Source of the DNA: Membranipora membranacea
Taxonomy: Eukaryota; Bryozoa; Gymnolaemata; Cheilostomatida; Membraniporidae
Direction: 5' to 3'
Length of the DNA: 64,000 bases
Assembly (NCBI GenBank): GCA_914767715.1
Contig: OU612066.1
Location: 34,138,283 to 34,202,282, forward strand
A program made the translations under genes and the position numbers. Of this stretch, positions 11,101 to 22,291 are shown piece after piece (position 1 is the stretch's first letter; each line of letters begins with the position of its first letter). The notes beneath the pieces are model-generated. The model was not told where the DNA came from and did no database searches. It saw nothing but the letters and a program-made list of their open reading frames with translations.

Positions 11101-13563
11101 TTGTGTGTTTATGGTCAATAAAATAGTTTAAAGATTGCAAAAGATGATATAATTTACGCGTCCTACTGGGATTTTTTTGCATTATGATGAATTGGTTTAG
11201 ATCTAAAATGTTAGCAGCAAGGCAAGTGATTCAGGCTTTAATTCTTCAAAATATGATAGTAATTGGGAATTATCATCGTTTGCTTTTTGTTTTGCTGGCT
11301 CCTGCAAAGCGCATGACATCTTACAACATATCGTCATTCAAATCCTTTGTAGCTTATATTCCTGTTGCTAGGATAATTTAGATGGTGCGGGGAGAAAATA
11401 GTAAGTCTTGAGTTCATCTACAAATTGCATGAGTTCCCACATGCAACACGCATCTGCTGTTCAGTTTAAAACTGCACTGGCAGATAACACATTGATTAAA
11501 TTTAGAATAAAATTTATTCACCTACCAACATAATGAGTATCCCAGGCGAACTGTATTCTCTTGTTGAAGGCAATGTGCACAATGGCAGCTGCTCCGGATA
11601 AATGATCTCCGACTTCAAAAGCAGAGTTACCTCCTCCGACTATAAGCACCATCTTATTCTTATATATCTCCTTATCTAGGCTGTGTTTACTGTATGTGTC
11701 TGCCATCTCCAAACCTGACCGAAAAATTATCGGGTTTATTTATGAAATTGGTGATTACAGCGAATATGGTGACAATATTCATGATTAATCAAAATGCTGT
11801 AGCCAGCTGTAGCCAATTTTTAAAAAGCTAGACTACAACTTTGCATTCCAACATACTTTCATCTATAAGTCTTCATTTTTGCACAGGTGAATTCAAGTTT
11901 TGTTGTGATTTAGTAATTTGAATTCCTTAAATCGCCTTGAAAATCTGAGATATGTAATGAGATGTTTGAGGTCGGCGACCAGTTATTAAATTATCATATT
12001 TTGACAGTCAATGTTCCTCAATTGAATGCCATTACGCAGGTCATTAATTTTATTTTTGCTGTCCAGAAATGTCTTTGAGGTTTTTACACTGACAGGTTTC
12101 AGTTATTTAAATAGCACTAGCAGCTGTGCTTTTAGAAAGCAGTCATTCTCCAGAATAAATTTTAAAGAAGAATTGTGCATAGCTGTGATTTTCTTGATGG
12201 TTATAACGGTGAACACTCACAACAGGGAATGGTACCAACTACATTCGGCAGCCTGGAGGTGGTCAAAGTTTTAGGCCCTTTGTTGGGTGGTTATAGCCAC
12301 GAACCATAATTTTTTAAACTGTCCATTGAACAATATTATGAATAACCATTGACTTCAAAGATGAGTTATGGCAAGAATTTTTGGCCATGGTTGAATTATT
12401 ATTTCATGTTTCCAAAAAATTCCCTAAAAGTGAACCTTGCAGGCGCCTCATCAAAGGGTGTAAAGACAGACTGATGCCAAAAATAAAGGTGGAAAGACAT
12501 ATTTGACGCAGTCGGAACTCATAATAGTTCTACAAGCCCATCGATCTCAGGATGTTTAAAAGTTAACATTTGACAACTAAGTATGCTTACAACATTTTAT
12601 CCTCTGTGATCATGGAAATTAAATAGTATTTCATACACATAATCGATGATAGAATTGAACCACCAGAACATGAAAAGTCAAATTTGACTGTGGTCAAAGA
12701 GACTAATGTATACAAGTCGTATTAGATGTCGCCAGCAAAGAACTCCAGCCTCAATGATTTTACGGTTGGATGAAGTGAAGAAGATCTCACCTTGAATATT
12801 TTCTGGTATGTTCTCTTTCACAGCTCCTGTAGCCATCAGAACACATTGCGCTGTACAGGAAGCCACATTACTGCCATCTTGGTTGTCTGTTGAAGTTTCA
12901 ATATTGAATACATTGTTAGTTTTGCTGATTTTAGTGACTCTGTTGTTGTATATGATATTGAGCTCAAATCTGTCCGCATAGTCATTGAGGTATTTGTAGA
13001 GGTCTGATGGTTTGGGGTACAAATCATCTGAGTATTCTGTGAATCTCATCTGCCGATCATCAGAGAGAAGAGAATTCCAGTCGTGCCTCAGATTGAATTC
13101 ATCTTCAGTGAACAAATTGTGTTTCTTGTTCAGTGATATAAGTTTGTTATGTCGGGGATGCTTAGAGAAGAATGATGCTGCCTTATCTGCTGCCTCATAG
13201 ACAACATAGCGCCGGGAGGATTTCTGTAGAAAGTAAGCCATCTGTAATCCTGCAGGTCCAGCGCCAACTATTACATAATCATACTCATGTGTGCTGTCCA
13301 TACTGCTAGATGGCTGATGATCTGAAGAATGGAAAACAAAACATGTATGTTAATAACTGATTGATTGATTAAGTGATAATTGATGAGATACTTAAGGTAG
13401 GTGATTTGATGAATTGGGGTCAAGAATCAGGATCACTACAAAAAAGAACTGAACTGCAATTGTTACTCATCTTAATGATAAAAGACACTTTGACATTATA
13501 GGTATACTTACCACATACATGTTCCTTACCATTGGATGGAATCTCTGATAGTTGAGGTGCCAT
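8148..13563 (-). CDS. FOXRED2-like: FOXRED2-like FAD/NADPH oxidoreductase, gene B
   Basis: Complete eight-exon gene read by splicing. Exons on the minus strand: 13530-13563, 12791-13321, 11526-11714, 10452-10703, 9927-10172, 9601-9784, 9098-9332 and 8148-8492. They give 2016 nt, or 671 aa plus stop, close to the length I recall for vertebrate FOXRED2. Visible motifs: FAD Rossmann GAGPAG (residues 31-36), ATG (175-177), second Rossmann GGGNSA (215-220, NADPH side) and the SASGFIHGFRY block. Known FOXRED2 (ERFAD) is an ER-luminal flavoprotein linked to ER-associated degradation. Here the N-terminus (MAPQLSEIPSN) lacks a signal peptide and the C-terminus (STRRKHY) lacks a KDEL-like tail, so a cytosolic location is inferred. 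The C-terminal tail (641-648) reads LPTPPLSP. Exon 1 holds the start codon; a start at the Met in exon 2 would also retain the FAD fold. A TATA-like box lies about 90 nt upstream. The gene faces gene A convergently. Substrate unknown. Confidence 0.88.
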
Positions 13564-13650
13564 ATCACTCCCAAGGTTTAAGTCTTAATCGAAGAGCTGT
13601 TAAGTTGGAGAGTTAAACCAAGAATGTTGTTTTCATGAGAGACAATAGCA

Positions 13651-13660
13651 CCTTTATAAG
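13651..13660 (-). promoter_or_regulatory. TATA-like box of gene B
   Basis: CTTATAAAGG on the minus strand, 88-97 nt upstream of the gene B start codon. The same 10-mer sits at the same distance upstream of gene D (52,382-52,391), with diverged sequence between. Transcription would begin about 30 nt downstream, leaving a 5' leader of roughly 60 nt. Confidence 0.55.
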
Positions 13661-15337
13661 ATACCTGTAACCAATCAGCATTCAATATAGAACTTTTAGG
13701 CAATTTCATTGGCCTGTCCGAATCAATGGGTGCAGATTATGTTATTATTATTGTGAATCAGGCTGAAATTCTATGTTTGCTTTGATGGTTGTTCACCACA
13801 GAAATTTAATAAACACATCTGATATTCTTCTAGTGATGGATTAACTTGGCTGTTTTCTTAGGTTATGACTTGATTTTGCTTCATTTTAATTGCTGCTCCT
13901 CAAAGCAGTAGAAATATCTGTGTCAGAGGGCGCTATCGGACTGAACACCATGCAAATACAGACGCAGTTGTTGGAACCTCCTAATGACATGAAACTTCAA
14001 CGGCGAGGGCTTAAACTGCTGCTCTGTAATCAGTAATCAATAAAATGACCAATGTAAACCTGCAAAGTAAAACTCCGGCAGGATATGCTACATAAGTAAC
14101 TACTATTTCAATCCTTCCGCTGCGACTGTCCTGCCTTGTAAGTTGCAGCTAAGAAGGTCTCCAGTTTGGGCTGTCAGGCAGGGGCAAGCAACAGACTGCA
14201 ACTTTGTATGTGTAGAATTGGTTTAGAAGAACAGTCTTGGTCATATCAGCATCACACTTTCAATTTAATTGCACTTGTTAACATTAGTTCCTCCTGAGAA
14301 TTTTTGACTAACCAAACTTTATTTATGTGCTGGGATGAGCTGAGGTTAACCATACTTACTCCCTTCCTAGTTTTATTGTCTAGAGGATTCATTTTGATAA
14401 TCAGAGAATAAACCAATTTATTTCGGTGAAGCCGGCCACCACTCAGCAGTCAGACGTTCATAAGGGTTTTTGGTTCCTGGCGGAGATGTTTCTCCGGATT
14501 TGTAACCAAAATTTGGCAAAAAAATCTTGAGTAAACACCCCAAGGAGTGTCTGGTATGAATTATATGAATTATATGCATGATAAAACCATAAATTACCAG
14601 CAAAACATAATTTTATATATTTAAATCCCAGCCAATCCCTTGAATTAATTACGTAAGCTAGGTTCCATTAAACTGATTTGCAGATTATATGACATAAGAT
14701 TTGATTACCGCAAGAGTTATAAAGTATTGCAGGGAGAATTTTGGTTAATTCTGGTAAAGTACTTGAAACATACCAACCGGATGATTTTGTCAGTGCTTGA
14801 GAGGTAACACCTGCTCTTTCATGATTGATTCATGATTGAGTACCACCTGATAGCAGATACTCTAAACACACAGGGGGCGTAGACTCAGTATTCCTATAAT
14901 TATCATCAGGTCTGCCAATCAACATCAGCTGTGACTTGAAGTTTTTACACATCCCTGGGTAGGTCAATATTCTATAGATGGCATAAACAAGATGTCTAAA
15001 AACAATAGTGTTAATTTGTCGTTAAATATTTACTATTAACAACAAACTTGTGTTGTGAATGAGAAATAAAGGATCAGCTTATTATCATGCCATCATCTCA
15101 GGTCTATATCGCTTCTTGTAAGTGTGGCCAAGGCAGCTAACTGAGGGAAATCCCTACAGAAATATTACTCTATAGGTATAGTTGCATAATAAGGTTTGAT
15201 TCGTTGGGAAATATAGAAATAATTTTATCTACCTTAGAGGTATAAAGTATTCGCCGAAGGAAGATTTCATCGTTTCGTTCATGCTTGAATTGGCAATATT
15301 TATGGCTAGCTAACCTTTACTCAACCTTGTCACTCCT

Positions 15338-15446
15338 TAGCCTTGTCACCCGGCCACTTGTTTCAGTTTTTTTGGTTTGTTTGATAATTCATACCAAATC
15401 AAAAAAAAAAAAAAACAACCAAGGCCAGTGGCCGCGTGACAGGCTA
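15338..15446. mobile_element. 109-bp MITE with TAGCC ends and 9-bp target duplication
   Basis: The left end TAGCCTTGTCACCCGGCCAC and the right end (complement of TAGCCTGTCACGCGGCCAC) are inverted repeats around a T-rich then A-rich centre. The flanks are gtcactcct (15,329-15,337) and gtcactgct (15,447-15,455), an 8/9 match. The corresponding part of unit 2 (about 54,130-54,180) has no such insert. The ends match those of the 59-bp element at 44,882, so the two form a family. Nine-base duplications suggest Mutator-like or Merlin-like mobilisation. Confidence 0.75.
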
Positions 15447-16787
15447 GTCACTGCTACCTTATCATGCCTACCATGTCAAAACTGATGCTAGCTAACATTA
15501 AGTCATCCCAAAACTAGTCAAATTGTACTCCATGAAATGGAGTTATAAAGCAGCAGAAGCTGGATGGCAATTTTCTCATTCATTAAACTCATAAGAAACC
15601 ACAAACTATTCTTATATGCCTCTCAATTCTCAATTAGCTGACCTGATTCCCCCGAGGCAATCCACTGTACGCAGACACTCAAACAGACTACCAGATGTAC
15701 TGATAAAACGATTCAAAACAGAATCCCTCCATAACACTGTGTTTCATAAATATGGAGTGTAAATTGAAATGACTGGAACCGCTGGATTCATCACACTAAT
15801 GTAAAACATGTTCTGATACAAATGTTTTTTTCAAACAAACATTTTTGAACGGTTTAATAAAGTTAATATCAATCAAAAAAAAAGTCATGACAGGCGACGG
15901 CTTATTGTCCTTAAACAATAAACCTTACCAACTTCATCTATAAAATTAACCCAACAACCCTAATTTAAACAATAATCCTAACCACCTACATTTACTTTTA
16001 CACCTATATCATAATGTCATTCACCAACTATCACTAGCTGTCACCACTTTGTGGGATAAGAGATATCTGAAACAGAGACCTTAATCTCTGTTGTTGTGTA
16101 ACCATAATGATGTCATAGTCTGCTTATCCCTGATTAGTGCATTCCTGTGCTGGCCAACAGAAAAATGCTGGAATCTTAGTTTTTTGTATCAGCAGGAGTA
16201 GACCAGGATCTGCCTGTGTGTAAAGAGGATGACAGATGATCGTCATTCATCATATAGATCACTAATCTCTACATACCTGAAGCGTGAAGACATCATTGGT
16301 TGTTTTAGTTTGAGCAACTGCAGATTTCCTCTGGTTTACAACTGGTTGTCAAGTGTTTATTGAGACATATTTTATTTTTTTTAAATGAGTGCATGTAATA
16401 TAACTAGGTTGTAAAGCAGAACGTCATTTGTCATTGATGAATCAATCTGTAAAGAAACTATTTAGGATTGATTTATTTTCAAACAGACTATCAGAATGCA
16501 ATAGCTTACATTGTCCAGATCAAGAGGTGGACTCATATGGGATCCTGATGCGAAAACCCTTTCGTATCCATCGCTAGAACTTGAGCAGAAACCATATTTT
16601 ACAAAAGTTACAAGTCCGGATACAAGATTTATGCTTCCTTGTAAAATGGGAAAAAAAGCAAGGATTGCTTGGATGGTTGCAAGTGAATGATGTGGTACAA
16701 ACCATTGAGCAGTTAGGAAAATTATCATTACTCAAATAATTCTCTTTGTCAGTATTTACAAGGGTACAGCATGGTTGTATCCACATT

Positions 16788-17079
16788 CACTATGGTCCCA
16801 TGTTGCGATTTCGTAAGGAATTCGGGAGTTATCGATCCATGGAAACAACATTAAGGTCACTTTCCGATTGTGACAAATGACTTTTTTGACGCGAATACAC
16901 ATACCGTGTTGAATCGATTAACTCTTAATTGGTTGCGTGGCTGATTGGTTAGCGCGTTATTGCGGGGACTGGGGTTCAAGTCCCAGCCGCGACAGATTCT
17001 TTTCATGTTTTTTCCATCATGGAAATGGTTAGCATTCATATTGGAGTGAACCACAAGTTCGAGGCATGGGACCATAGTG
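16788..17079. mobile_element. 292-bp MITE carrying a degenerate tRNA-like segment
   Basis: Perfect 15-bp terminal inverted repeats, CACTATGGTCCCATG and its complement, bound an insertion absent from the sister locus at about 55,160-55,205. Inside, 16,932-16,994 (+ strand) resembles a tRNA. It has a D-arm/A-box region (tggctgattggttagcgcg), a B box (ggttcaagtcc) in a paired T arm, and acceptor strands that pair at six of seven positions. Only about 15 nt separate the D and T arms, too few for an anticodon arm and variable loop, so it is not a working tRNA. The target duplication could not be resolved. Confidence 0.7.
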
Positions 17080-18456
17080 AATATCAAGTCAATATCAAGA
17101 CATGAACAAAGTTGATGGGCTAATTGCCAAATGGCTTAATATTTTAGCAGTATATGCTGTGAGAATTAGAATCAATTGAAATCAATGAGCCAACGTAACA
17201 AATTCTTCAGAAAGATAAGATGGGTGAAGTAGCTTCCTTCCTGAAGATTTTTATTAACCCTAAACACGTTTTACACTTTTTTATACCTGAGAGGTAGTCT
17301 TTGAATCGCAGACATTCCGCTCTCTGCAAGGATTCTTTTATTACCACAGCTAGGACCACAAAGTGCCAAAATACATTTTTTCAACTTTGCAGTTCAAAAT
17401 TTTATCTGAGACCAATCGTTTTATATAAATGTTTTTCACCATTTCTTACGGTGGAAAATAAACATATTATCTATCTAGCTGCATACAGTAGCACACACAG
17501 GTATGCTTCGATTTTCCTAAACAATTATATGTTTTCATCAACGCAGTTTGTTATTAATTGAGAGATCAAACTTTCCGGATAGAGAATCAGGAATGTAAAT
17601 AAGTTTCACCTGCGGTCACCCGCGGGTTACCCAGGGCCAAATTCAGGATAATCCAAAAATTATGTTTTGCTTATGATTTGCGTAGCATGATTTAGAGTTC
17701 AACAACATAGGCGTAATGTGCAAATATAGAAGATAAATGACAAATTACATATTTTTGGGAGTTATGGAAGAATTTCATCAATGCTAGGATTATGATCTTT
17801 CTGACAGGATAGTTAGGATGACCCACCGCAGCATTAGAAAAACAAAAATCAGAAAATTTATCTGAGTTGTTACGGCTTACCCTCATTCACGAAGATGGTA
17901 TGCCGAACCCTAATGGCTTATCCGTACATATTAGACTTATTATGGGTGACAAAGCAGGCCAATGCGCCAACTCTAGGCAAAACACTCACAGAGCTTTGCG
18001 ATCAGCTGATTCGAATTTTTTTTGCCAGAAGCTTACCATTTTGAAATAAAACTGCTCTGCGACGACATTATTAATATAAGAAGTTGTTTCCCCATGGGCT
18101 TTGTGATATAAGTTAAAGCTTTGTTATACATATGCTACAACCAAAGGAAGCAATTAGCGATGAATAAGAATATATCGCTATTATTTTGACTTCACTTAGC
18201 AGGTGTTTGCAGCTGATCCACACACACTGATAGAGCAGAAGACTTCTATCTACAGACACAACCCTCACCTGTGGTGTTTGGTCAGGTTTACTCACAGAAT
18301 AGTTATTTTATATCAATTTCCGGAAAATTATTTATTAATCACGCTGAAGGCTACATCCGAAAGTGAATCTATATTATTAAGCTGCCCCCACAGAGTGTAT
18401 ATTTCATTATGTTATCTTTTTGATGAAGTAGCAGTGTTAGATCACCTGCTTGGCTT

Positions 18457-18812
18457 TAGAGAACGACTAACTTGTAAATGGATCATCTGATACAATACAA
18501 ACGCTTCCATCCAAACATCAATTGCTAGATATCAATTTTTTTCTAGCATGTCTAATGCAATAAAGATTATAAATATACAGTCATATATCTACAGGAAGGA
18601 AAATAGCCAGTTAACCTATCCTATCCTATCCTATCCTGAACTGTTTTAGCTTGCGTGAATCAACCAAATATCATTTGGTTGATTCACGCAAGCAAAAATA
18701 ATAATCTTTATTGCGTTGCATGCTAGAAAAAAATTGATATCTATAAATTGAAGTTTCGATGGAAGCATTTGTACTGTATCAGATGATCCATTTTCAAGTG
18801 AGTCGTTCTCTA
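18457..18812. repeat. Large foldback with inner palindrome
   Basis: The arms 18,457-18,570 and 18,701-18,812 are inverted copies of about 113 bp, roughly 90% alike. Between them lie a (ctatc)n microsatellite (about 18,615-18,637) and a perfect 21-bp inverted repeat with a 3-nt spacer (18,649-18,693). No coding sequence. It sits just outside the point where similarity between the two duplicated units ends. Confidence 0.75.
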
Positions 18813-20489
18813 ATAAAATATTTTAGAATATATTATATTCTAAAATATTCTAATTTCAATGACACATTGTATGATTTTTATTTTCATGAGATGAAATTTT
18901 AGCCTCCTTCCCCAAATTATACACGCTAGGTAAGGTCAACATTGGACTGCAACCTAGGCTACAGAGGTATTAGCTTTTATTTCCCAACTTCTCTGATGTA
19001 CATATTCATGTATTAGTTAGAGGTGGGATAATTCACTGTGCAGCCAAGTCTCCTTCCTATGCAGATAATCTGTCAGTCCGTACCAGACAATGACATCATC
19101 ACAGACATAATGCAGCATGAAAGGATTAGGATTTACTAAAGCGCTAATCTTCATATGATAATATAAGGGAAAGGTGGGTAATTATAAATAATAATTTGGA
19201 TCAAGTGAATTAAGAACAAGGCAAACTTCTTGTTCTTGTGGTAGCGCATATATTCTACTGGCACTTGGTATGTCAATACTATGCCTACTCACACCTTAAT
19301 TTCTTGTATACATCTATGTGATGGTAGTCAACTAGATTCTCTCCTCTTATGATTGATTTCTCTGTGTTTTATGATGCCTTCCGGAACATGTTGTGTGGTT
19401 GGCAATAGGAACCTAGCGCATAGTACATTTGTACCCAGCAAAAATAGATCTCTCAAATCTCTTCTATAATTTATTTTTTTGCTTTGGATTTGGGATTGAG
19501 TGTGACCCAGATTTAAGTGCCTATTGTTCACAAACACCAACGACCCTTTATCTTATTTTGCATGGGGTTCTCTGTATGTGAATGGTGTGTGTATATTCCA
19601 TATCCAGCTTAGTATGTATATATCAGAAGCTATGGCTGATGTCAAATAACTCAGAAACTGTCTACAAATAACCTAGAAAAGTCAAATCAAGGAGTTTTGT
19701 TCATATGAGACTTGTTTTGTGAATATTATCCGGCTTTAGAGTGGCTTTTACTAAAAATAATGTCATTTTAGGCCAGAAGGTTGGCGGTGAGTCCTAATTA
19801 TCATCAGTTAAACTACCCTACAGGATAAGAAATTTCATTGTTGATTTCTTTTTATTCACAGTGTTGCTCTGTCGAAATAAATGACCTGGAAATACTGGGA
19901 GTTGTCCCTTCTTAATGTAGCAAGGGACAACTCCCGGAATGGGTTGAAGCAATTTATCCTGTGGTGTAACGTTGTCTCTAGTGTAGTACACTTAGATTCC
20001 CCTCCTACCCATAACCAAATTTAAAACTAATAAGTAACATAACAGTAGTTGGGGTACAAGATTAACTAAGTCACCATGCAAAGTTCTAAAATTTTTATCA
20101 TGGCTAAACACTATACGTTATACTGCTCCAATCTTGAAGACTGCAACACCATATCCTTACTTGTAATAACATACCATATTTAGCGGACCTTGCAGGAATG
20201 ATCAATATAAGCCCTTACTCGTTGGTGGAGGTGTTGTTGTCTATGATTGTTGTCTTGTACGTGAATTCATTAAATGATAGTTAAATTATTTTATGTTACG
20301 TGGAATGTTATGCAGCAAGTGTCCGTTTTTGATCCAATCCTGTATGATGTATAGGTAGCTCAAACGCTGTTAATGGTGTTCTGTCATCAACTGATGGCAT
20401 TACATATTGTTGGATATTTGGGTTCGTTATATGTAGGGTATTAATCTATGGACGGTCTGTTGTAACCTGTATTCTTTTACAATTTACAG
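18813..20489. other. Intergenic stretch without recognisable gene
   Basis: AT-rich sequence with no supported exon. The one clear structure is an inverted repeat, GGGAGTTGTCCCTT and its perfect complement (19,897-19,910 and 19,922-19,935) around an 11-nt loop. It may be another small foldback element, but no convincing target duplication flanks it. Confidence 0.5.
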
Positions 20490-22291
20490 AGCTGAAGAAG
20501 GGGACTTTTTGTTAGCACCCTTTGAGAATTGGTGGTGCCGTGGCCAGATCACTGCGTGTGATGATAGCATGGCTGTGGTGGCGTTCATAGTTTATAGCTT
20601 CTCGGCCTATTGGCTAAGATCAAAGTGTCACTGCCAATGGCCGATTAGTGCCAGTTCAGTTTTGGCAGCTTGCTGCACTCTTATGATTGGGAGGTCCTCT
20701 ATGGCCTCACCTCTAGGATGCATTCTAGTTTTCTAGAATGTATCACATTCTCAGTATGAGGATTAGGGCACCTTGCGTCCCTCTTTAGGGGCAGCCCAGT
20801 CTTCTGTTTCTTAGCAAACAGTAATGTTGATACAGTTATGCACCAGCAGCTGATACCGTACCGCAGCAGTTTCGTGATGTCCCCGCCTGGTCTACCCTAT
20901 GTAGACTTAATGGCATCACTCCTACTGAGAACAAACAGTTCAACCAACTAGCTGCTGAGCAAATCCAGGTATGAGGAGTTCTAATACAGATCTTTGTTGC
21001 ATCTCAACTGGTGTAAATAGGGTTCAATCATGTGCTTGGTGTGAGGTTCCTCCGAATAGTGCTCCCTAAAATGAACAGCTTGTGAGGTGAACCCTGAAGC
21101 AGGCATAACTGAGCTAGTTGTGGGCTGACCTAATGTTAGCTAGCCCTAAATTTTGGCTAATTGAGGTCGGAGTCTATAGTCTAGTCTAGTCTACAAAGAA
21201 AACAAAAAGGATGGTTAATTTTTAATGTGTACAAAATGGCGTACTTTTCCTACTCCTCTAGGGTTGGTTTGGATCTATTGGCCTAAAAGCTGGCCATAAT
21301 GCACCATATATTGAGTTTGTTCAGTCAGTCAATGGAGCCTCGTTATAAGTCAGCATCTCTACAATTTATTCGACAGGCGTTGGCAGGTGACAGAAGCAGA
21401 GCTGTTGTGAGGTCTGTTACTGCAGATGACCTTTCTGTAGATCTGTACAATGAGGAAGGTGATAGCATATCAGATATCCTCACTAGATTTGGTTATGCTA
21501 TTAAAGACGCAGCTAACGGGGACGCTGATGATAGCATGCCTACTCTTACTCAAACAACTTCTAGTCTGCTAGTCACCAACTAGTTAGTTATAGTCCACAA
21601 AATACTATTATGGAATGGAATGGAACCAAAGTTATCATTTCGTTTTTCCTAAAACGGAAACTTTGAGCTATCACAAACCGGAACCAGTCCAAGCAAACCA
21701 AATTCTCAATTTTGCTCCTCTTTTCGTTTTATTAGTTCTTATTTTAACGTGTATTACTTCTGGCACTTTCTGCATCAATTGTATAATATAAGGGATCATA
21801 AAGATAACTCCCAGCTGTGATGTTTATTATATTTCAGGCTGATTCCACCAGTGTATCTGATTTATCTGAGGAGAGGGAGTGCTGAGATTGCTCTCACCAA
21901 TGGTAATTAATTACTTGACACTTCTGTCCATACTGGCAGAGCTACTTTCGATTCCCATAATTGCTGTATTCTGTTTCTACCATAAACTTAAGAATACTAT
22001 ATATATACATTTATAAATAGTATTTATATTTTATAGATTCTGTGCCACATTCAATCCGAGCCTCCACTGTTTTTTCTGTTGAATCTTTTAAGAGTAAATC
22101 GTGAAGATTCTTGATTTTAGATGTTGTGTCTGAACAATTTTATTCCTATATTTTTAGGTGCTGATGCCTCAGCTCACAACGGACATAATGGATACGGGCA
22201 GCATGAAACGGCAGCTAGAATCGCTCAACTAGAGGCTCAGTTCTCTACTCTGCTCCTGGAGAAACAATTCCTAGCCAAGGAAATCCAGTAA
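20490..22291 (+). pseudogene. Tudor-domain gene fragment, disrupted (four exon-like segments)
   Basis: Exon-like blocks lie at 20,490-20,968, about 21,262-21,583, 21,838-21,902 and 22,158-22,291, with acceptors at each start and donors at 20,969 and 21,903. The first encodes the beginning of a Tudor fold (EEGDFLLAPFENWWCRGQI, then VAFIVY where the family has V-F-DYG). It continues after an interruption with NVDTV and PQQFRDVPAWSTLCRLNGI, the usual Tudor continuation. The second reads RAVVRSVTADDLSVDLYNEE and ends in FGYA, also Tudor-like. The last encodes a heptad-rich tail ending AKEIQ before a stop. A SINE splits the first exon, and frame changes are needed near 20,850 and 21,330. Tudor domains bind methylated Arg/Lys, often in piRNA factors. 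No upstream exons were found, so this is most likely a dead 3' fragment. Confidence 0.6.
20594..20822 (+). mobile_element. SINE with U2 snRNA-like head, copy 1
   Basis: About 229 bp. The 5' end contains ggcctattggctaagatcaa, closely matching the first 30 or so bases of U2 snRNA; the sequence then departs from U2. A second copy at 34,787-35,016 (opposite strand) has the same head, body and 3' end (cttctgtttcttagcaaacag) with only about eight differences by eye. Two copies sharing a non-U2 body argue for a SINE family rather than a U2 gene or a single retropseudogene. The body holds a 12-bp inverted repeat (cattctag around ttt). It lies inside the conserved DYGN position of the Tudor exon. SINEs with U1/U2 heads are known from crocodilians. 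Confidence 0.78.

Larger units (their letters stand above)
13661..18350. other. Duplicated flank of unit 1, no gene seen
   Basis: Collinear with 52,392-56,800 apart from insertions. The similarity includes non-coding landmarks, such as the GC-rich patch at 17,605-17,640. No conserved coding frame, splice pair or RNA gene was found. The two copies differ by the MITEs at 15,338 and 16,788. Similarity fades at about 18,350, which marks the end of the duplicated unit. Confidence 0.6.

Noticed and set aside
16932-16994. Functional tRNA gene
   Set aside because: Too short between D and T arms for an anticodon arm, and it lies within TIR-bounded insertion sequence.
20594-20822. Functional U2 snRNA gene
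   Set aside because: Only the 5' end resembles U2. The branch-point recognition region and Sm site are not recognisable, and a second copy shares the same non-U2 body.
21299-21583. An independent small Tudor-like gene starting at 21,299
   Set aside because: The start has no promoter context. The segment continues the Tudor homology of the upstream exon and follows a splice acceptor, so it is better read as part of one broken gene.
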